This document shows, one piece after another, positions 32,561 through 44,950 of a stretch of 64,000 bases of DNA. The notes beneath the pieces were generated by a model. The model was not told where the DNA came from. It ran no database searches and saw only the letters and a list, made by a program, of their open reading frames with translations. The first letter of the stretch is position 1. Every line of letters begins with the position of its first letter. The position numbers and the translations under genes were made by a program. This DNA comes from Torymus aiolomorphi (Eukaryota; Arthropoda; Insecta; Hymenoptera; Torymidae): NCBI GenBank assembly GCA_036365515.1, contig CM070875.1, positions 10,666,001 to 10,730,000 on the forward strand. Reading direction: 5' to 3'.

Positions 32561-34287
32561 CGCGCTTGTGTGTGTACGATCCGCCGAATAAAGGTGAAAT
32601 CCGGCAAAACGCGCACTAGTGGAGCAGCATCGTCTCTCTCGAGAGGGGCGACTATACGAGCACGACGACGAGGTAGTATAGTCTCTCTCTTCCCTCCGCG
32701 GCCATATTTTCCTCGCGCTCACGCGCAAGTGCGACAGAGACAGACAGCTGTGCGCGCTACCTCTCGTCGCTGTATAATGTGTGAGTATACTTAAGTGTTA
32801 GTGCCGAGAGGAGAAGAGAAGAGGAGGGAGACGAGAGTGAGTGAAAGAGAGGGACAGAGAGAGTAGCGGTGGTGGCACGGCGCGCGATTCTCTGCTGGCG
32901 CGCGGGCGCTCGGTGTGTGTGTCGTGTCGCGCGGCGGCGAGAGACGACGAGACGAGTCGGCGGCGGCGCAGTTTTGAAGAAGAAAACGAGCCGAGTGCGC
33001 CCCGCGCGCGTGCGTGTGTGTGTGCGAAAGTGCGAGCGAGACAGAGCGAGAGAGCGAGTTCGCGCTCTCCAGTGCTAGACCTAGCACGCCCCCCCACCGA
33101 AACGAATATATACACACATCTCGATACAACAGAGTAATACACAGTGTCTATGTGTAGGTGGATCGTGTGTAGCGGAGATATTCTCTCGATTTCGGAGCAG
33201 CAGCGGCAGCAGTTTTTAACGTCGGCCGGCAGTCGACGGAGCAGCGCCGCCTGAGCGTACACACGCGTAACTAGTGTCCGTGTGTGTGTGTGTGTGTGTG
33301 TGCTTACTATACTATACATGTATCGATACACGTAAACGGGTGTGCATACTATCGTGCACGTAATAAATAAACGGAGAGACAGACAAGAGAGAGAGAAGCG
33401 TCGCGATAGACAGAGAAGAATCTTGCCCGCGTGCAAAAACTACCTACCTACGGCGGGTCTGCGCGAAAAATACACGACACGAAGGAGGGAGAGAGAGAGG
33501 AGCGAACGTTGGCGCGAGCGCCAGGTGTGTGTGTTTCCTCTCTCGGCACTTTTTTGCCGCTCCGAGTGCGTGTCGTCGTCGTCGTCGTCGTCGTCGAAGC
33601 GAGAGCGCGCGCATAACCTCGCGCTCGCTTGCTCGCGCGCGCGCGCGCCCTAAAAAAGCAGCAGCAGCAGCCGCTCCTCAGTCGGTGTGTGCCGTACGTA
33701 GCAGAGAGTACGTACGTATGTGAGAAGCAGTGATAAGGAGCAGCAGCAGCAGCAACGTTTTCTCGTAAACGGAGGCATAATACGAATGTAGTGCGTGTTT
33801 TGGTGTTGTATTTTTTTCCGGTGTGATGATGATGATAATAATGATAATAATGATGATCGGAAGGAGCTGTGGCGTTGGTAGCCTCGAGAGATAGGGAGGG
33901 AGAGAAAGAGAGCCAACCGAAAGAAGAGGAGGAGAATATACACGGAGGCGCGAGCAGAGGATAAGTGTGTTGTATATGTATGAAATAATGCGAAAGTGTG
34001 TGTCGGTTGGTCGTTCTCATGCAGCAGCAACAGCCGGATAGTCAGTAAGGAGGCAGCCTCGTATATTATATATATAGTGGAAAATATAGTGCGCGGTTTG
34101 TGGTTTTTTTTTCACCGTATATCAATTAATAATAATCATTGTCCGGGCGTTATCCGTTCGTATATCGGTCGTCGTAGTCGCGCGCGGTGCGGTGCGGTGC
34201 GCGCTTTTGTACGTCAATGGGATTCGCGACCCGCGGCAGATCCTGCACTTATGCATCCGAAGAGCGATCGAGGCCGCTACGTATCAG
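32560..34287 (+). other. GC-rich 5' UTR exon(s) of the MBD5/6-type gene (left bound uncertain)
   Basis: The block is CpG-rich with GA-, TCG- and CAG-type short repeats, typical of a long insect 5' UTR and its promoter. It ends at a consensus donor TATCAG|GTGAGT (34287/34288), with the matching acceptor TGTGTGATCAG at 36757. Inner GTGAGT sites near 32538, 32783 and 32835 may be alternative donors. An ATG at 34251 is followed by 12 open codons to the donor and stays open across the splice, giving an upstream ORF. The transcription start site is not visible. Confidence 0.45.
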
Positions 34288-36757
34288 GTGAGTCTATATT
34301 CCCCGACGAATAAACGTTTTTCACTCGTTTCCTTGTGGATTAGATATGTATAAACTAGAGAGTCGAGGATTCCTTGAGGTTAGTTTCTTAATGACGGCGG
34401 TAGGGAAAGAGACTACGGGAAAAAGTGAGCGGTCGTTTTTTGCGAGAGAAGGGAGTTCGGTTGTTGTCACAAGGCGATTGTTTGTAAACAATGTTTCAGC
34501 TGTTTGTGCTGGTATGTTAGTTTTTTTGACGATTTGTTGACAAACAGAGGAGAGGTGGCCGGTTATAATTAGACGGTGTAAACAAAAGGCGGTTGTGCCA
34601 TTAGCACGCGTAGAGGTTAGGTTATCACTTTTCGCAAAAATGCAACGGTCGATGATGATTTTATAGCGGAGTCATAGTTAAAAATAGGAATTCACTTGTT
34701 ACGTCTCTGTTGGTTTTATTGTTTTTTAATTTCGTAAAATTTTCTAAAACGTTTGCATTTTTTTTTTTTTTTTTTTTTTTAATTGTTTAAGTGGTTTAAT
34801 GGAGTTATGTAAACACTGGAGTAAATTAAAAAACAATTTCGTTTTTATTACTTTATTTGTCTACATTTCACGGCCTTTACTTTTGTTACGAATAAAAGGC
34901 TTATTACAATCTGTTGCGTTATATAACGTATCGAGTATGTATTTGGCTCCAATGTTCGTATATACATCTTATCGAGAGAATTCATATTGGATATTATTAA
35001 AAATAGTTTTAAATACAACAGCGTTCGTTAACCTTTCCCATCTTACAGTAAACAAACAAGATTTACGAGGTTTGGTTTCTGAAAATTACCAAAAAATGTC
35101 GTAATTCCATTGAAACGTTCATCGCAATCAACCTAATTTGAGTTACGTTATGCTGAGTCAACGAATGTTTTACACATTTAGTATAAAATTATTGTGATCT
35201 TGCCTTTTTCTCAAGCTAAATACTTCTTCGATATAAATAAAACGGTAAAAATAAAACCTTCGGTATTTATAAACGAGTCTTACACGGCATTCGCAAACTT
35301 TATTATATTTCTGAAACATCAAACAACTCTCACTGAAAGTAAGTATTATACGCCGACATCGAACCTCGTGTAAAGGAATTTTCGAATCTCGAAAACTTGG
35401 CACAAAGTCGCGCCGCCGGCCAAAGTCACTTTCAAACGACCACGCAACGCATTAACCGGCTTTATTCGCATTTTTATAGCGCGCGAGCGGGTGATTTCGC
35501 CCGTAAAACCTTCGCTCGCGTTCTCTCCTCCAAACAAACTGAAGGAAACAAGGAAAAAAAAAACAAAACCGAGAACAATCGTTTTCAATTTTCTTAACGA
35601 ACCGCATTGTTACCGGTGCATTTTTCACTCCTTCCTGATTCCACCTTCCTCTCTCTCGTTTTCGTTTTCTTTTTTTATTGCCCCACGAGGTCGCGCGCGT
35701 ATCCAGTTATAAAACGCGGTGGAAACGCCAGGATGTTATTGCGCGTTAATAACGATGATAATTCGCGCGCTGATTGGAGGACAATCGGGCCGCTGATTAA
35801 ATTCTAGGATAATAGTATTGCGTAAGGCGCGTCAGTGGACACACGACGTCGTGCGCGAAGAGACGCGCGCATCGCTGTCATTGTGCGCCACCGTAATTGC
35901 CAACTTTTCTCATTATCATTATTATTATTCTTGTCGGCGCGCGCGCGCACGCGCTATCATTGTTATTATCACTATTATTGTTGCGCTCGCGCGCGCGAGC
36001 TTTATTATTTGCATCATGATTGTTATTCGGCTCTCATGGCCGTTATGTTCTAAATTTTCCATTGTCTTTTGCAATTAATTAATCCTTTTGACGGAATACA
36101 GACCATTATTTTCAATCTCCTTTATGTGCCCGCTGAAATTAATAATTTGGTATTGAATACCCTTCATCATCAATTATATAATCTCGTTATTATTTTGCGT
36201 TAATATATTCAATACTTCATTTATGCGCGCGCCATCATCTGCTCGTGACGTGATGTAATAATTATTTTGACTGAAGGATTAAAATTCCACGCGATAATGA
36301 GTCGATAGAAATTATATGTATATGATGTCGATTTTAAAAACATTTTAAATAATTGTAAAAACTCTGCTAAAATTATCAAAAACATTTATTCGATGCACTG
36401 TAAATTCAAGGTCGCACTGAATTTCTCGTTAAACAATAATTTCACTTTAAATTATAATGAGGGCGTAAAGCGGTTTTATTATATGGACCTGGAATATTTA
36501 AAATTCATCGTATATTTAAAACTGCGTAAAAATGAAACTGCACAAGCTTTACAACGCATCTCGCACATCATAAAATGAACATGTTCCAGCGTTACACATT
36601 GCCACGAGCCATATCCATTGTATGCACAATTAATATTTCAATAAAATAAAACAAAGATCATATCCAATCCACAAAAACAACGAAGCGAATAATCCTGACG
36701 ACCTTTGTAACAATTCGACCAACCAATAACTATGCTCGTTCTGTTTTGTGTGATCAG
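34288..36757 (+). other. Intron 1 of the MBD5/6-type gene
   Basis: Bounded by GTGAGT at 34288 and a pyrimidine-rich CTGTTTTGTGTGATCAG at 36741-36757. It is AT-rich at both ends with CpG-rich stretches near 35400-36050. A poly-T run lies at 34760-34780. No exon-like ORF is seen; open frames here have no domain character. Confidence 0.5.
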
Positions 36758-36760
36758 AGG

Positions 36761-36874
36761 ATGCCGCAGGTGCTGTTAGCCTACGAGCTCCAGAGGCGGC
36801 AGTGTGTACCAGTGATGTCGGTGGCGAGGCAGCCTGCAGCCCTGCTGGACCTGGACCATGGCCGGCAAGCCTGA
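36761..36874 (+). CDS. Upstream ORF overlapping the main start codon
   Basis: The second ATG of this exon's three forward frames begins at 36761, three bases after the acceptor, with A at -3. It encodes 37 residues and stops at 36872-36874, past the main ATG at 36858. Ribosomes using it would miss the main start, so the main protein would need leaky scanning or reinitiation upstream. It is a regulatory candidate and probably not a functional peptide. Confidence 0.45.
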   Translation: MPQVLLAYELQRRQCVPVMSVARQPAALLDLDHGRQA

Positions 36875-38236
36875 GCAGCCGGCCTCTCATTCAGGCCCCA
36901 CAACGCTACAACAGCAGCAGCCTCAGCAGCAGTTGTCGTCGCTCTCTCGACAACAGCAGCAGCAGCAGCAACAATCTCAGCAGCAAAGTCTGCAGGAGCA
37001 ACAGGCCGCTCTGCAGAACAGCGTACTAGTCTACGTCTCGGGCGACAATTTGGCCTACGCCAGCGCCATTGACCAGCAAAATGCTCTTGCCAGCTTCCAG
37101 CAGCAGCAGCAAAATAACCAGAACAATCAGAACACTCAGCAGCAGCAGCATCAGCAGCAGCAGGACGCGTTCCTGCACCTGCCGCAGGTCTTTGGCGATA
37201 AGCAGGCCGTGGCGGCAGCGGCGGCGGGCTTCCTGCACAAGGAGGAGTTCGTCACGTTGGCTAGCGGCGCCGCGGAGCTAGAGGTGCAGGACCAGCCGCT
37301 GCGGACGTCGAGCCGGGGCAGCGACGAGGACTCCGGGCGGTCGCTCGGCCCCGAGGACGAGGACGACTGCCTCGTGGCCGATGGCAACTTCGTCGTGTCG
37401 CAGCTGGAGGCCGTGGTCGATGGCGCCGACATCATCTACCAGGATGACGTCGTCGTCGAGTCGGACGACGCGTCCGCGAGCCACGAGCCCGGGGAGAAGG
37501 AAAGCTCCCATCTCAAGCTCCTTAAGCTGCCCAAGGACATGCTGGACGGCTGCAACGGCTTCGCCACGGCGGTCAACGGCGTCTACGCGGCCTCGCTCGG
37601 CTTCCCACTGGACGAGAAGAGCCTGCAGGGCGCGTTCGCCGCGGCGGAGCTCGCCGAGGCCTGCGACGCCAATGGAAACCATCAGGTCGCCTTCGTAAGG
37701 TCGCAGAACGGCCTCGCGCTCTACCAGAACAACGTCATGACCGACGATCAGCAGCAGCAGCAGCATCAGCAGCAGTTGGACGATCAGAACGGTGCTAACG
37801 TGCTGAGTGACAGCGGCGTCTCGATCATCAGCGCTGGCCAGGTGATCAAGATCACCGAGAGCGGGGCGTTTGCCAACCTTGGGAGCTGCGATTCGGTGAG
37901 GTCGGATACGGCCGAGTCGACCTGCAGCAGCTTGAGCAGCCACGAGAGCCAGGAGGTCGCGCTGCAGCAGGCCGCGAGTTTCGTTGCGCAGCAGGCTGCG
38001 CGCGATGCCGCCGCCGCTGCTCAGCAGCAGCAACAGCAGCAACAGGTTCTGGGTGTGCATCAGGTGCTCGATGACGCTATGAACAGTGCCGGTGCGTGTG
38101 GCAGTGCGGTGCAACAGCAGCAGCAGACGCAGCTGAGGCAGCAGCACGAACTGCAACAGCAGCACCAGTTGCAGGGGATCTCGGTGCCGCCCGGATGGAA
38201 GAGGATCGGCACCAATGGCGTCATCATATATATCAG
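36858..38236 (+). CDS. MBD5/MBD6-type protein, first coding exon (six-banded-like), partial
   Basis: The exon begins at 36758; the start ATG at 36858 is in a good context (GGACCATGG) with an in-frame stop upstream at 36813. It encodes 459 residues plus two bases before the donor ATCAG|GTGAGG. Residues 18-52, 71-102 and 395-445 are Q-rich; 150-215 is acidic and serine-rich. The last residues, VPPGWKRIGTNGVIIYI, match the opening of the MBD of vertebrate MBD5/6 (VPVGWQRK..NGVLYVSPSG), and the split codon allows S next. In flies the MBD5/6 homologue is six-banded (sba); MBD5/6 associate with the PR-DUB H2A deubiquitinase. The vertebrate MBD lies near the N-terminus, so the long Q-rich leader here is unusual. 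Later exons lie beyond the window or were missed. Confidence 0.65.
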
Positions 38237-41200
38237 GTGAGGATTGCTTTTTTCTTTTCGTTTCAATTGTTTACTGGTGGATTAATTGAGTGATTCAGAA
38301 TAGGTTGATGGATGACTGCGTAATGAAATAATAGAACGTATTGTATAATCAAAAATGAATTGATGTTCAGAGAACACACCCATAAATTCAAGTGCAACTT
38401 AAGAAAGGAGGCAATAGTATATGGTGAAAACTATCTGCACTGTACAATGAAAACTATCAGTGATAAAGAGACAAGAAAGACATTGGTCCATATGATCGTA
38501 GAAATTATTATGCTGGCCTTTTCAGTGTAATTTATAGCATATTTTTAATTTTGATGTTTAAATCTGTTACATAAAAAACACACGAATTTCGTGTGTGAAT
38601 GACAAATTTTCACAACTGTATAAATACAATTCGTCATGTTTTACAACAATAATTAAACTGTGGCGCGACAGAGAGAAAACAAAAGTAATAAATGTAAAAA
38701 TGAAACCGATAAATATACAAACAGATACACGTGGACTTTCTGGAAATTCGATTATCCATATTTATTTAGAGGAACTCGATTGATGTTAATTAATTACAAT
38801 GTATACATAACCAAATTCATTCGTTCGCGCTTCGTATCCATTGCTCCGATCTTGTTTATGCATTATTATTGATTTTTCCTTGTTTCTGCACTCTTCAAAA
38901 ATATTAACTCATAAGTCGCGCAAATATTTATCCACAAAACGATTCGATGAAAAATATTACGAACGAACCGTAAACAATTATTACGCTTTATCGCGTATTC
39001 TTTTCCTCGGCGCGCAAATGCTGAAAAAGCTCCACCTTTATTTGTAAGCACGCGCGCGTGGCTGCGGCGAGTCTAATGTTGACCAAAGAGAACGCGCCCC
39101 TTACATTGTTGTATTTGTTGAAACGTAACGCGACACGCGCGTATTTACCAAAGCTACTTAATCGAAGTATAAACGAACTCGGTCGCACGAGGAGTTTTAT
39201 TTCGGAGTTTCATCTCGCACTGCCGCCACTGCTGCTGTTGTTTCGCCGCGTCTCGAAATACACGCGCGCGAAAAGAAGGAAGCAAAAGGAGCACTGCGAG
39301 CGTACGCCCGTAAATTAGTTCAAACGCTCTCGGGTTTGCCGGAGCGATTGAAATATCACGCGGTTGCGTCACCAAGATTACCGAGCTCGCTCGTGCGCGC
39401 CTTTTTTCATGAAAGAAAAAACCGTGAGGCGAGATAAAGAGAGTTTGACGAAACGAGCGAAAGGTTTTTGTGTGCTCGCGGCCGAGAGACTTGTTATTTC
39501 GATTGCGCAATGCTATACTGGAGATTCGGTTGAGTGGAACGCGAGAGAGCCGGAGAGATACATTAATTTTATCGGCCAGTTTGTTTGGACTGTCTAAATA
39601 AATAGTGTAGCTGCGCGAGGGGGGCACTCGAGAGACACGACGACTATACAGTTAAAAATTAGGTACTTGAGAGGTTTAGAAGAATAATGGGTTTCGGTTG
39701 CTGTCACAATAGGCTAATTGTACGTAATTAAGTGTAATTTAGGCAATTCGAAACTTTATGAGATTGGACGATAACGATAAGTTGTTTATTTCGATATGAT
39801 ATATTTTACTTTGAAGGATCATTTAAATCTTCTATTTCTGTTACAAAAAATAACAAAAAAAAAATAATTTCGTTTTTTTCTGTTATTTATTTCGAATGCA
39901 CAAAATCTACTGAAATCAACGCATCTGTAGTATTAAAATCCTCTACCGAAGCATTGACTATTCCTTATTCCATCAAAAAAATTTCCCGTCATCTAGAACA
40001 ACACCTAACCCAACCAATTTCCACCTTCTACACCCGAACGAGCCGTAAAGCAAACCTATATAATACGCTCTTCGTCGACCAATCTGCGCACGCGCGTATG
40101 TGTGTACTAATCCCCCGGGTAAACGGGAAAGTCAACCGTGTGGTATCAGTTTTCTCAGCACGCCGCCGGCCCATCCCACCTCTCCTCTTTCCTGTGTTGT
40201 ACGAATCGCGCCGGAAAAGCTCCCCCACGAATCGAGGACCGCAACGATTCATCGTCTCGCGACGACGCGCCGCAAAAAAAAAAAAAGAAGAAGGAAAGCC
40301 AGAGCAGCGTGGCGAAACAAAATCGAGGGCCGCCGACGACGACGGGGCTCTAATTGAAGGTGAAGTGGGTATAAATGAGGGCGAACAAGCGCGGCAAACG
40401 AAAGAGAGAGGACCGAAAGTTCGGGAGAGCCGCGTTTGCGCAACCGTAATACCATTACGCAAGCGAGCGCGCGATAATTAATTATCGCTCTTTCTCACTG
40501 TGTGTGTGTGTGAGTGTGTGGCGGCTAAAAGGGGGGATGTTTTATCGATCGCTCATTTCGGCGATTTCGCGGTTTTTCGTTTGCTCAAGGCCGGGTCCCA
40601 TTGTTTCCTCTCTCACACTCTCTCCGGACGCGCGGTGTAATGAGGTTTGCCGGTAGGGTTAAGTAGGGAATTCGTTTCGGAGCGGATCGAACGCCACCGC
40701 TGCCGCCGCTGCGGTGGAAGAGAGCTGTTTGATCGAGTTACAGCGGCTGAGCGGCCGGTGGGTCCGCGTGTATTATACGACGCTGCGCGCACAGGCGGAC
40801 CCACCACACCCGTGCGTAACCAGCCTGATTGCCGATGGTGAGATGATGAGTGTTTGATGTATGGTTTCGACGCGGCGCGAATGCATGAGCAAATAGACTG
40901 AGGCCGCGGAGGTTGAAAAGTTGATGAGGGGGACTGGCGTTGGCCGATCGCGGGTGTTTGCGAACTTGAGAGCTTGGAATATTAAGAAGTTATTTGTTAA
41001 TTATTATGAATATATATATTTCTTATTAAAAGTTACTGTTACGGAATGATTATCACAAATTATTAAAAGTGTATATTGTATATGAATAATTTTAATATGA
41101 TGTGTAAAAAAGTCAGATTTTTTTATGTTTATTGCAGTTATCGATGATTTAAAAAAATACGTCAGAAAACTTTAAAATCAAATTGTTTATCAAAAGTGAT

Positions 41201-41389
41201 AGTGTAATTATTTATTTAAGCGAGTTATTAATGAAAAAAGATAGTTAATAAAAAAAAATTTTAAGTATTCGAATATGTCTCAGATTTAATGTATATCCAC
41301 CTGTACAGTGATTTTCCCTAAAAACCTTATCCTTAGTGAAACCTCGAGATATAATCCGCTAGATAATATTCCGTACAAATTAATCACCT

Positions 41390-41629
41390 CGAAAAGCATG
41401 GGTCTGAAGTTTGCAACGTTGTAGTGCAACGAAATAAAAAAATATTTGATATTACTTCAAGTTTATAATAATTAATATTAGTTTTGTGTATAGATTTATT
41501 GTTTTATAGTATCAAATATCTTTAGAACAAAGATTTATATAAAATTTCCATTGCATAACAACTTTAATTAATTGTAAAAAAATGATTTCGTTCACTCCAA
41601 CGATGCAAACTTCAGACCCATCGAAAAGC
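41390..41629. mobile_element. hAT-type MITE, CTGAAGTTTGCAACG family, copy 1
   Basis: A 224-bp element at 41398-41621 begins ATGGGTCTGAAGTTTGCAAC and ends CGATGCAAACTTCAGACCCAT. The 8-bp target CGAAAAGC flanks it exactly (41390-41397, 41622-41629). The interior is AT-rich and non-coding. Copies 2 and 3 are at 55157 and 56068. Confidence 0.8.
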
Positions 41630-44334
41630 CATAAATCCCAAATTCCCACTTCTCATTATAATACATTTTCCCCCCTACGCAATTCTCGACATGACGCTGA
41701 AACCCCTCGGAGGCCACAAAACACACCGTCCAAACAACCGCGCGCTCGATCCGCCTAATCCATTCGATCGCTCGCTCGCTCGCTCGCGCGTGCGCAAACC
41801 TCGCTAATTGCACGTAGTATAGTCGCTCAGTCGCTCGCTCAGCTCACTCTCTGTGGCCCCGATCACCTCTCGAAAAGGATACCTATTTTCGTCCGTCGAC
41901 TTTCTCGCTCTCCTCCGCCACAACTAGAAAGAGAGAGAGAGAGCACTTTCACTTTCACCGTGCGCGCGCACACTAGCCACGGCGTCGTGTGCCAGGGGTC
42001 ATCGAACCCCCGGCTTTTCGGGAGGGGGCGTAGATTTTCCCGGCTACGGAGAGCGCCGAGCCAAGGCATTTCCGGGGACGACGACGTCGACGACGATGCC
42101 ACATCTGGATTCGAGATTCTCTCTCTCTCGGCGCGTCCTTGAGGCGCGTCGTAAAACCTTTTTTATAGTCTTAGCTCTTGCGTAGAGAGGAGAAGGAAGA
42201 GAGAGACGGAGATGGAAAGACGTTTCGCGCGCGCGCGTCTGCGCGAAGAGGGAAAAATGCTCACGTCGCGGATGGATGGGACGGAGAATGGAAACATGGA
42301 AGTGTTTGAATTAAAATTCGGCGGAACGGCCGGGGTGAATAAATCTATTTTATGAAGGAGGTGGAGCCTTTTAAACGGCTGACGCGTGTCGCGCGCACAG
42401 TAGTGATTTTCGGTTTATTGCTTAATTTGAATAGCGAGTAGTTGACAGTTTTTTTTTTTCCATTCTGGGTGAATTAGTATTATTCAATTGGGAGAATCGA
42501 GGTGGTTAACCCAATGAGAAGTCACAATAAAAGTCGCGTTTACGTAACGCGGTTCATTAATGCATAACTTTCTAATGGGAAGAAAACAGCTTTTAGCGCA
42601 AACTGTAATGTACACATACCCGTAATTTGTAATCAAGGCATACATTAATAAAGTGGGCAAGTGATCGCGTGCGATTTTAGGAAATTTTACTTTTACCTAA
42701 TTTTGAAACACTGTTAAATTTAGTTTTGGGATTCATTAGATCCAATTCGAATGTTGATCCTAGTAAATCTTCTTCATTTGCCCAATCAAAAACTTTTCAA
42801 TATACGTGTGCGGTCTCCTGGCGAAATAATCTTCCTATCTCACTCGGGCTTCTAGACGCGTCGCGCGATTTGTCTTTTTTTCGTTGAGTTTATTACGGAA
42901 ATTTCGAATGGCTTTGCATAATGGCTGGTATAAGTTGAGCGCGAGTATTCGCATAAATTTCGAAGTTATAAATTATGCCGATTAATTTTAATAAATTACA
43001 CTTCTTTAATATTATCAGATGATCTTTTCACTTTTTAACGAAGCGCCATTCTTTTCGAAACGCTGGTAAAAATTCATTAGCATTTATTGCTACCGAAGAA
43101 ACGTTAAAAATAGCTCTTGCGCTGTTCTAAGAAAATTAGTGTCTTCATAATGAGAAGCACTTTCAAGCTCGAGGTATTACGTAATCGCTTCTTATTGACA
43201 TGTGATCATATTTTACGGACGATAAAAAAAATATCTTTCAAACACTTTCATTTTCAACTTTTTAAACGAAGAATTTTGCAAATTAATTTTAAATGTAAAT
43301 AATTCTTTTATCAAATCAAATATTTACCATTTCTCAAATAAACGCAATTACTTATTTAAATTCCCTCTAAAAATAGTTGCATCGTATGCCACATTAAGCA
43401 CAATTCCACGCGAAAGATATTTACAAAGAAAATAATAACACGTGACATTGACAAATATCACTTGGAACATCTATTTGACATGATGGTCCGAGCACCATCT
43501 ATTTTTAAATCCCACGGAAAGCGGAAATTTAATTCCTAATAAAGTTTGGATCTACGATCCAAACTAGAGCGCTGATAACTATCGCGGTATGACGCAATAG
43601 CACGCAAGCTACGTACATACAACGCGCGAGCGAACATAAATAGAATTTATTTCCTCGCTTCCACTCTCTTCTCTATACCATTCATCCTCTTTCTCTCTCC
43701 CTCTCGAGTCATAATCCGGCCACTCCAACACTCCCAAATCCCGAGAACTGTAATCACAGGCGAATCCTCGCGCGGCATTCAAAGCTTTCGGTAAAACCGA
43801 TCGAAAATGGGGGGGTAAAAACCTCGCGATTGAAATCCCGCATAATCGTAATCGAAACGCCACAGCGGCTGCAGGCCGTATATCGTGGCATTTATGGAAT
43901 GGAGCGAGCCGTTTCGGACGCGCGTGACCTTGAACGCAGTACACATTGTATATGACCGGTGGCAGTGGCGGCGCGTGCGCACGAATATACGCGCCCTCAA
44001 CGAAGGGAGGAATTTCCCGTACACATTTCGTGTGACTCAGAGAGCGGGCGCCGGCTGGCTATTTATATATATATAGTAAACGAGAGACTGAAGTGATTCG
44101 GCGCAATTAGGATGTGGCGTAGTGTGCGGGGGTTTTCCGATGTTTGTGTAATCGATATACTCGCCTCTTTTGGACGATAATGTATAGATGTTTGGTCAGT
44201 CTGAGGCGGAACATTGGTTTGCAACGTGTTTTTGTATTTTTTTCAAGGAATTTAAAATTCATGAGATTTGGTTAATGACAAATGTTTTTGCAGTGCATCT
44301 ATACTAGATTTATTCTTTTATGTATGGGTAACTT

Positions 44335-44950
44335 CATGTCAACTGTTCAGTTCAAAATTTTAAAATTGCTTAAAATTTTTTTACTCATTCCAAATTAGCC
44401 CCAAAACACAAATATAAAGTTTTAGAGCAAAATATACAATCGTTCTAAAGTTACAATTAATTGAAAATTTGAAAATTTTCCATTTTTTCATAAATCTTCA
44501 ATTTTTATGATTTTTAACTCAAAAACTTGAAACTTTTTGTGTAGCATATTAAATGGGAAAAAGTTTGCAAATTGTTAATAGAATTGCTCAGAATTTATGC
44601 AGATCGATGCCAATTATTTTACTAATTTATACTTGACAGAACACCATTTAAAATATGCTTAAGACAAATGCGACTGTATCAATATTCCTCACCAAAGGCT
44701 AAAAGATTTGTAAAAAATGTTACCTTTAAAATGCGACCTTGATGAAGATGGAAATAGATCATAGAAAAAAGTTATGTGCAAATAAAGCTGTAAAAACAAT
44801 AAAAATAATTCTTTTCATAAAAAAAAATTCAAAAATTTCAATTAAATGTAACTTTAGAAAGATTGCATATTTTGCTCTAAAACTTTATATTTGTGTTTTG
44901 GTGTTAATTTGGAATGAGTAAAAAATATTTTGAGCTGAACAGTTGACATG
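44335..44950. mobile_element. Foldback element with ~145-bp arms
   Basis: CATGTCAACTGTTCAG at 44335 pairs with CTGAACAGTTGACATG ending at 44950. The arms share AAAACACAAATATAAAGTTT and TTTAGAGCAAAATAT and their complements. The loop of about 330 bp is AT-rich. No target duplication or ORF is evident. Confidence 0.65.

Noticed and set aside
32798..33436. 212-residue minus-strand frame in the GC-rich leader
   Set aside because: Composition is serine, histidine-threonine and arginine runs from CTCTCG and CACA repeats, with no domain.
37278..38165. 295-residue open frame on the minus strand, rich in leucine
   Set aside because: It is the antisense of the CAG-rich MBD-type exon; the leucine runs are complements of CAG repeats.
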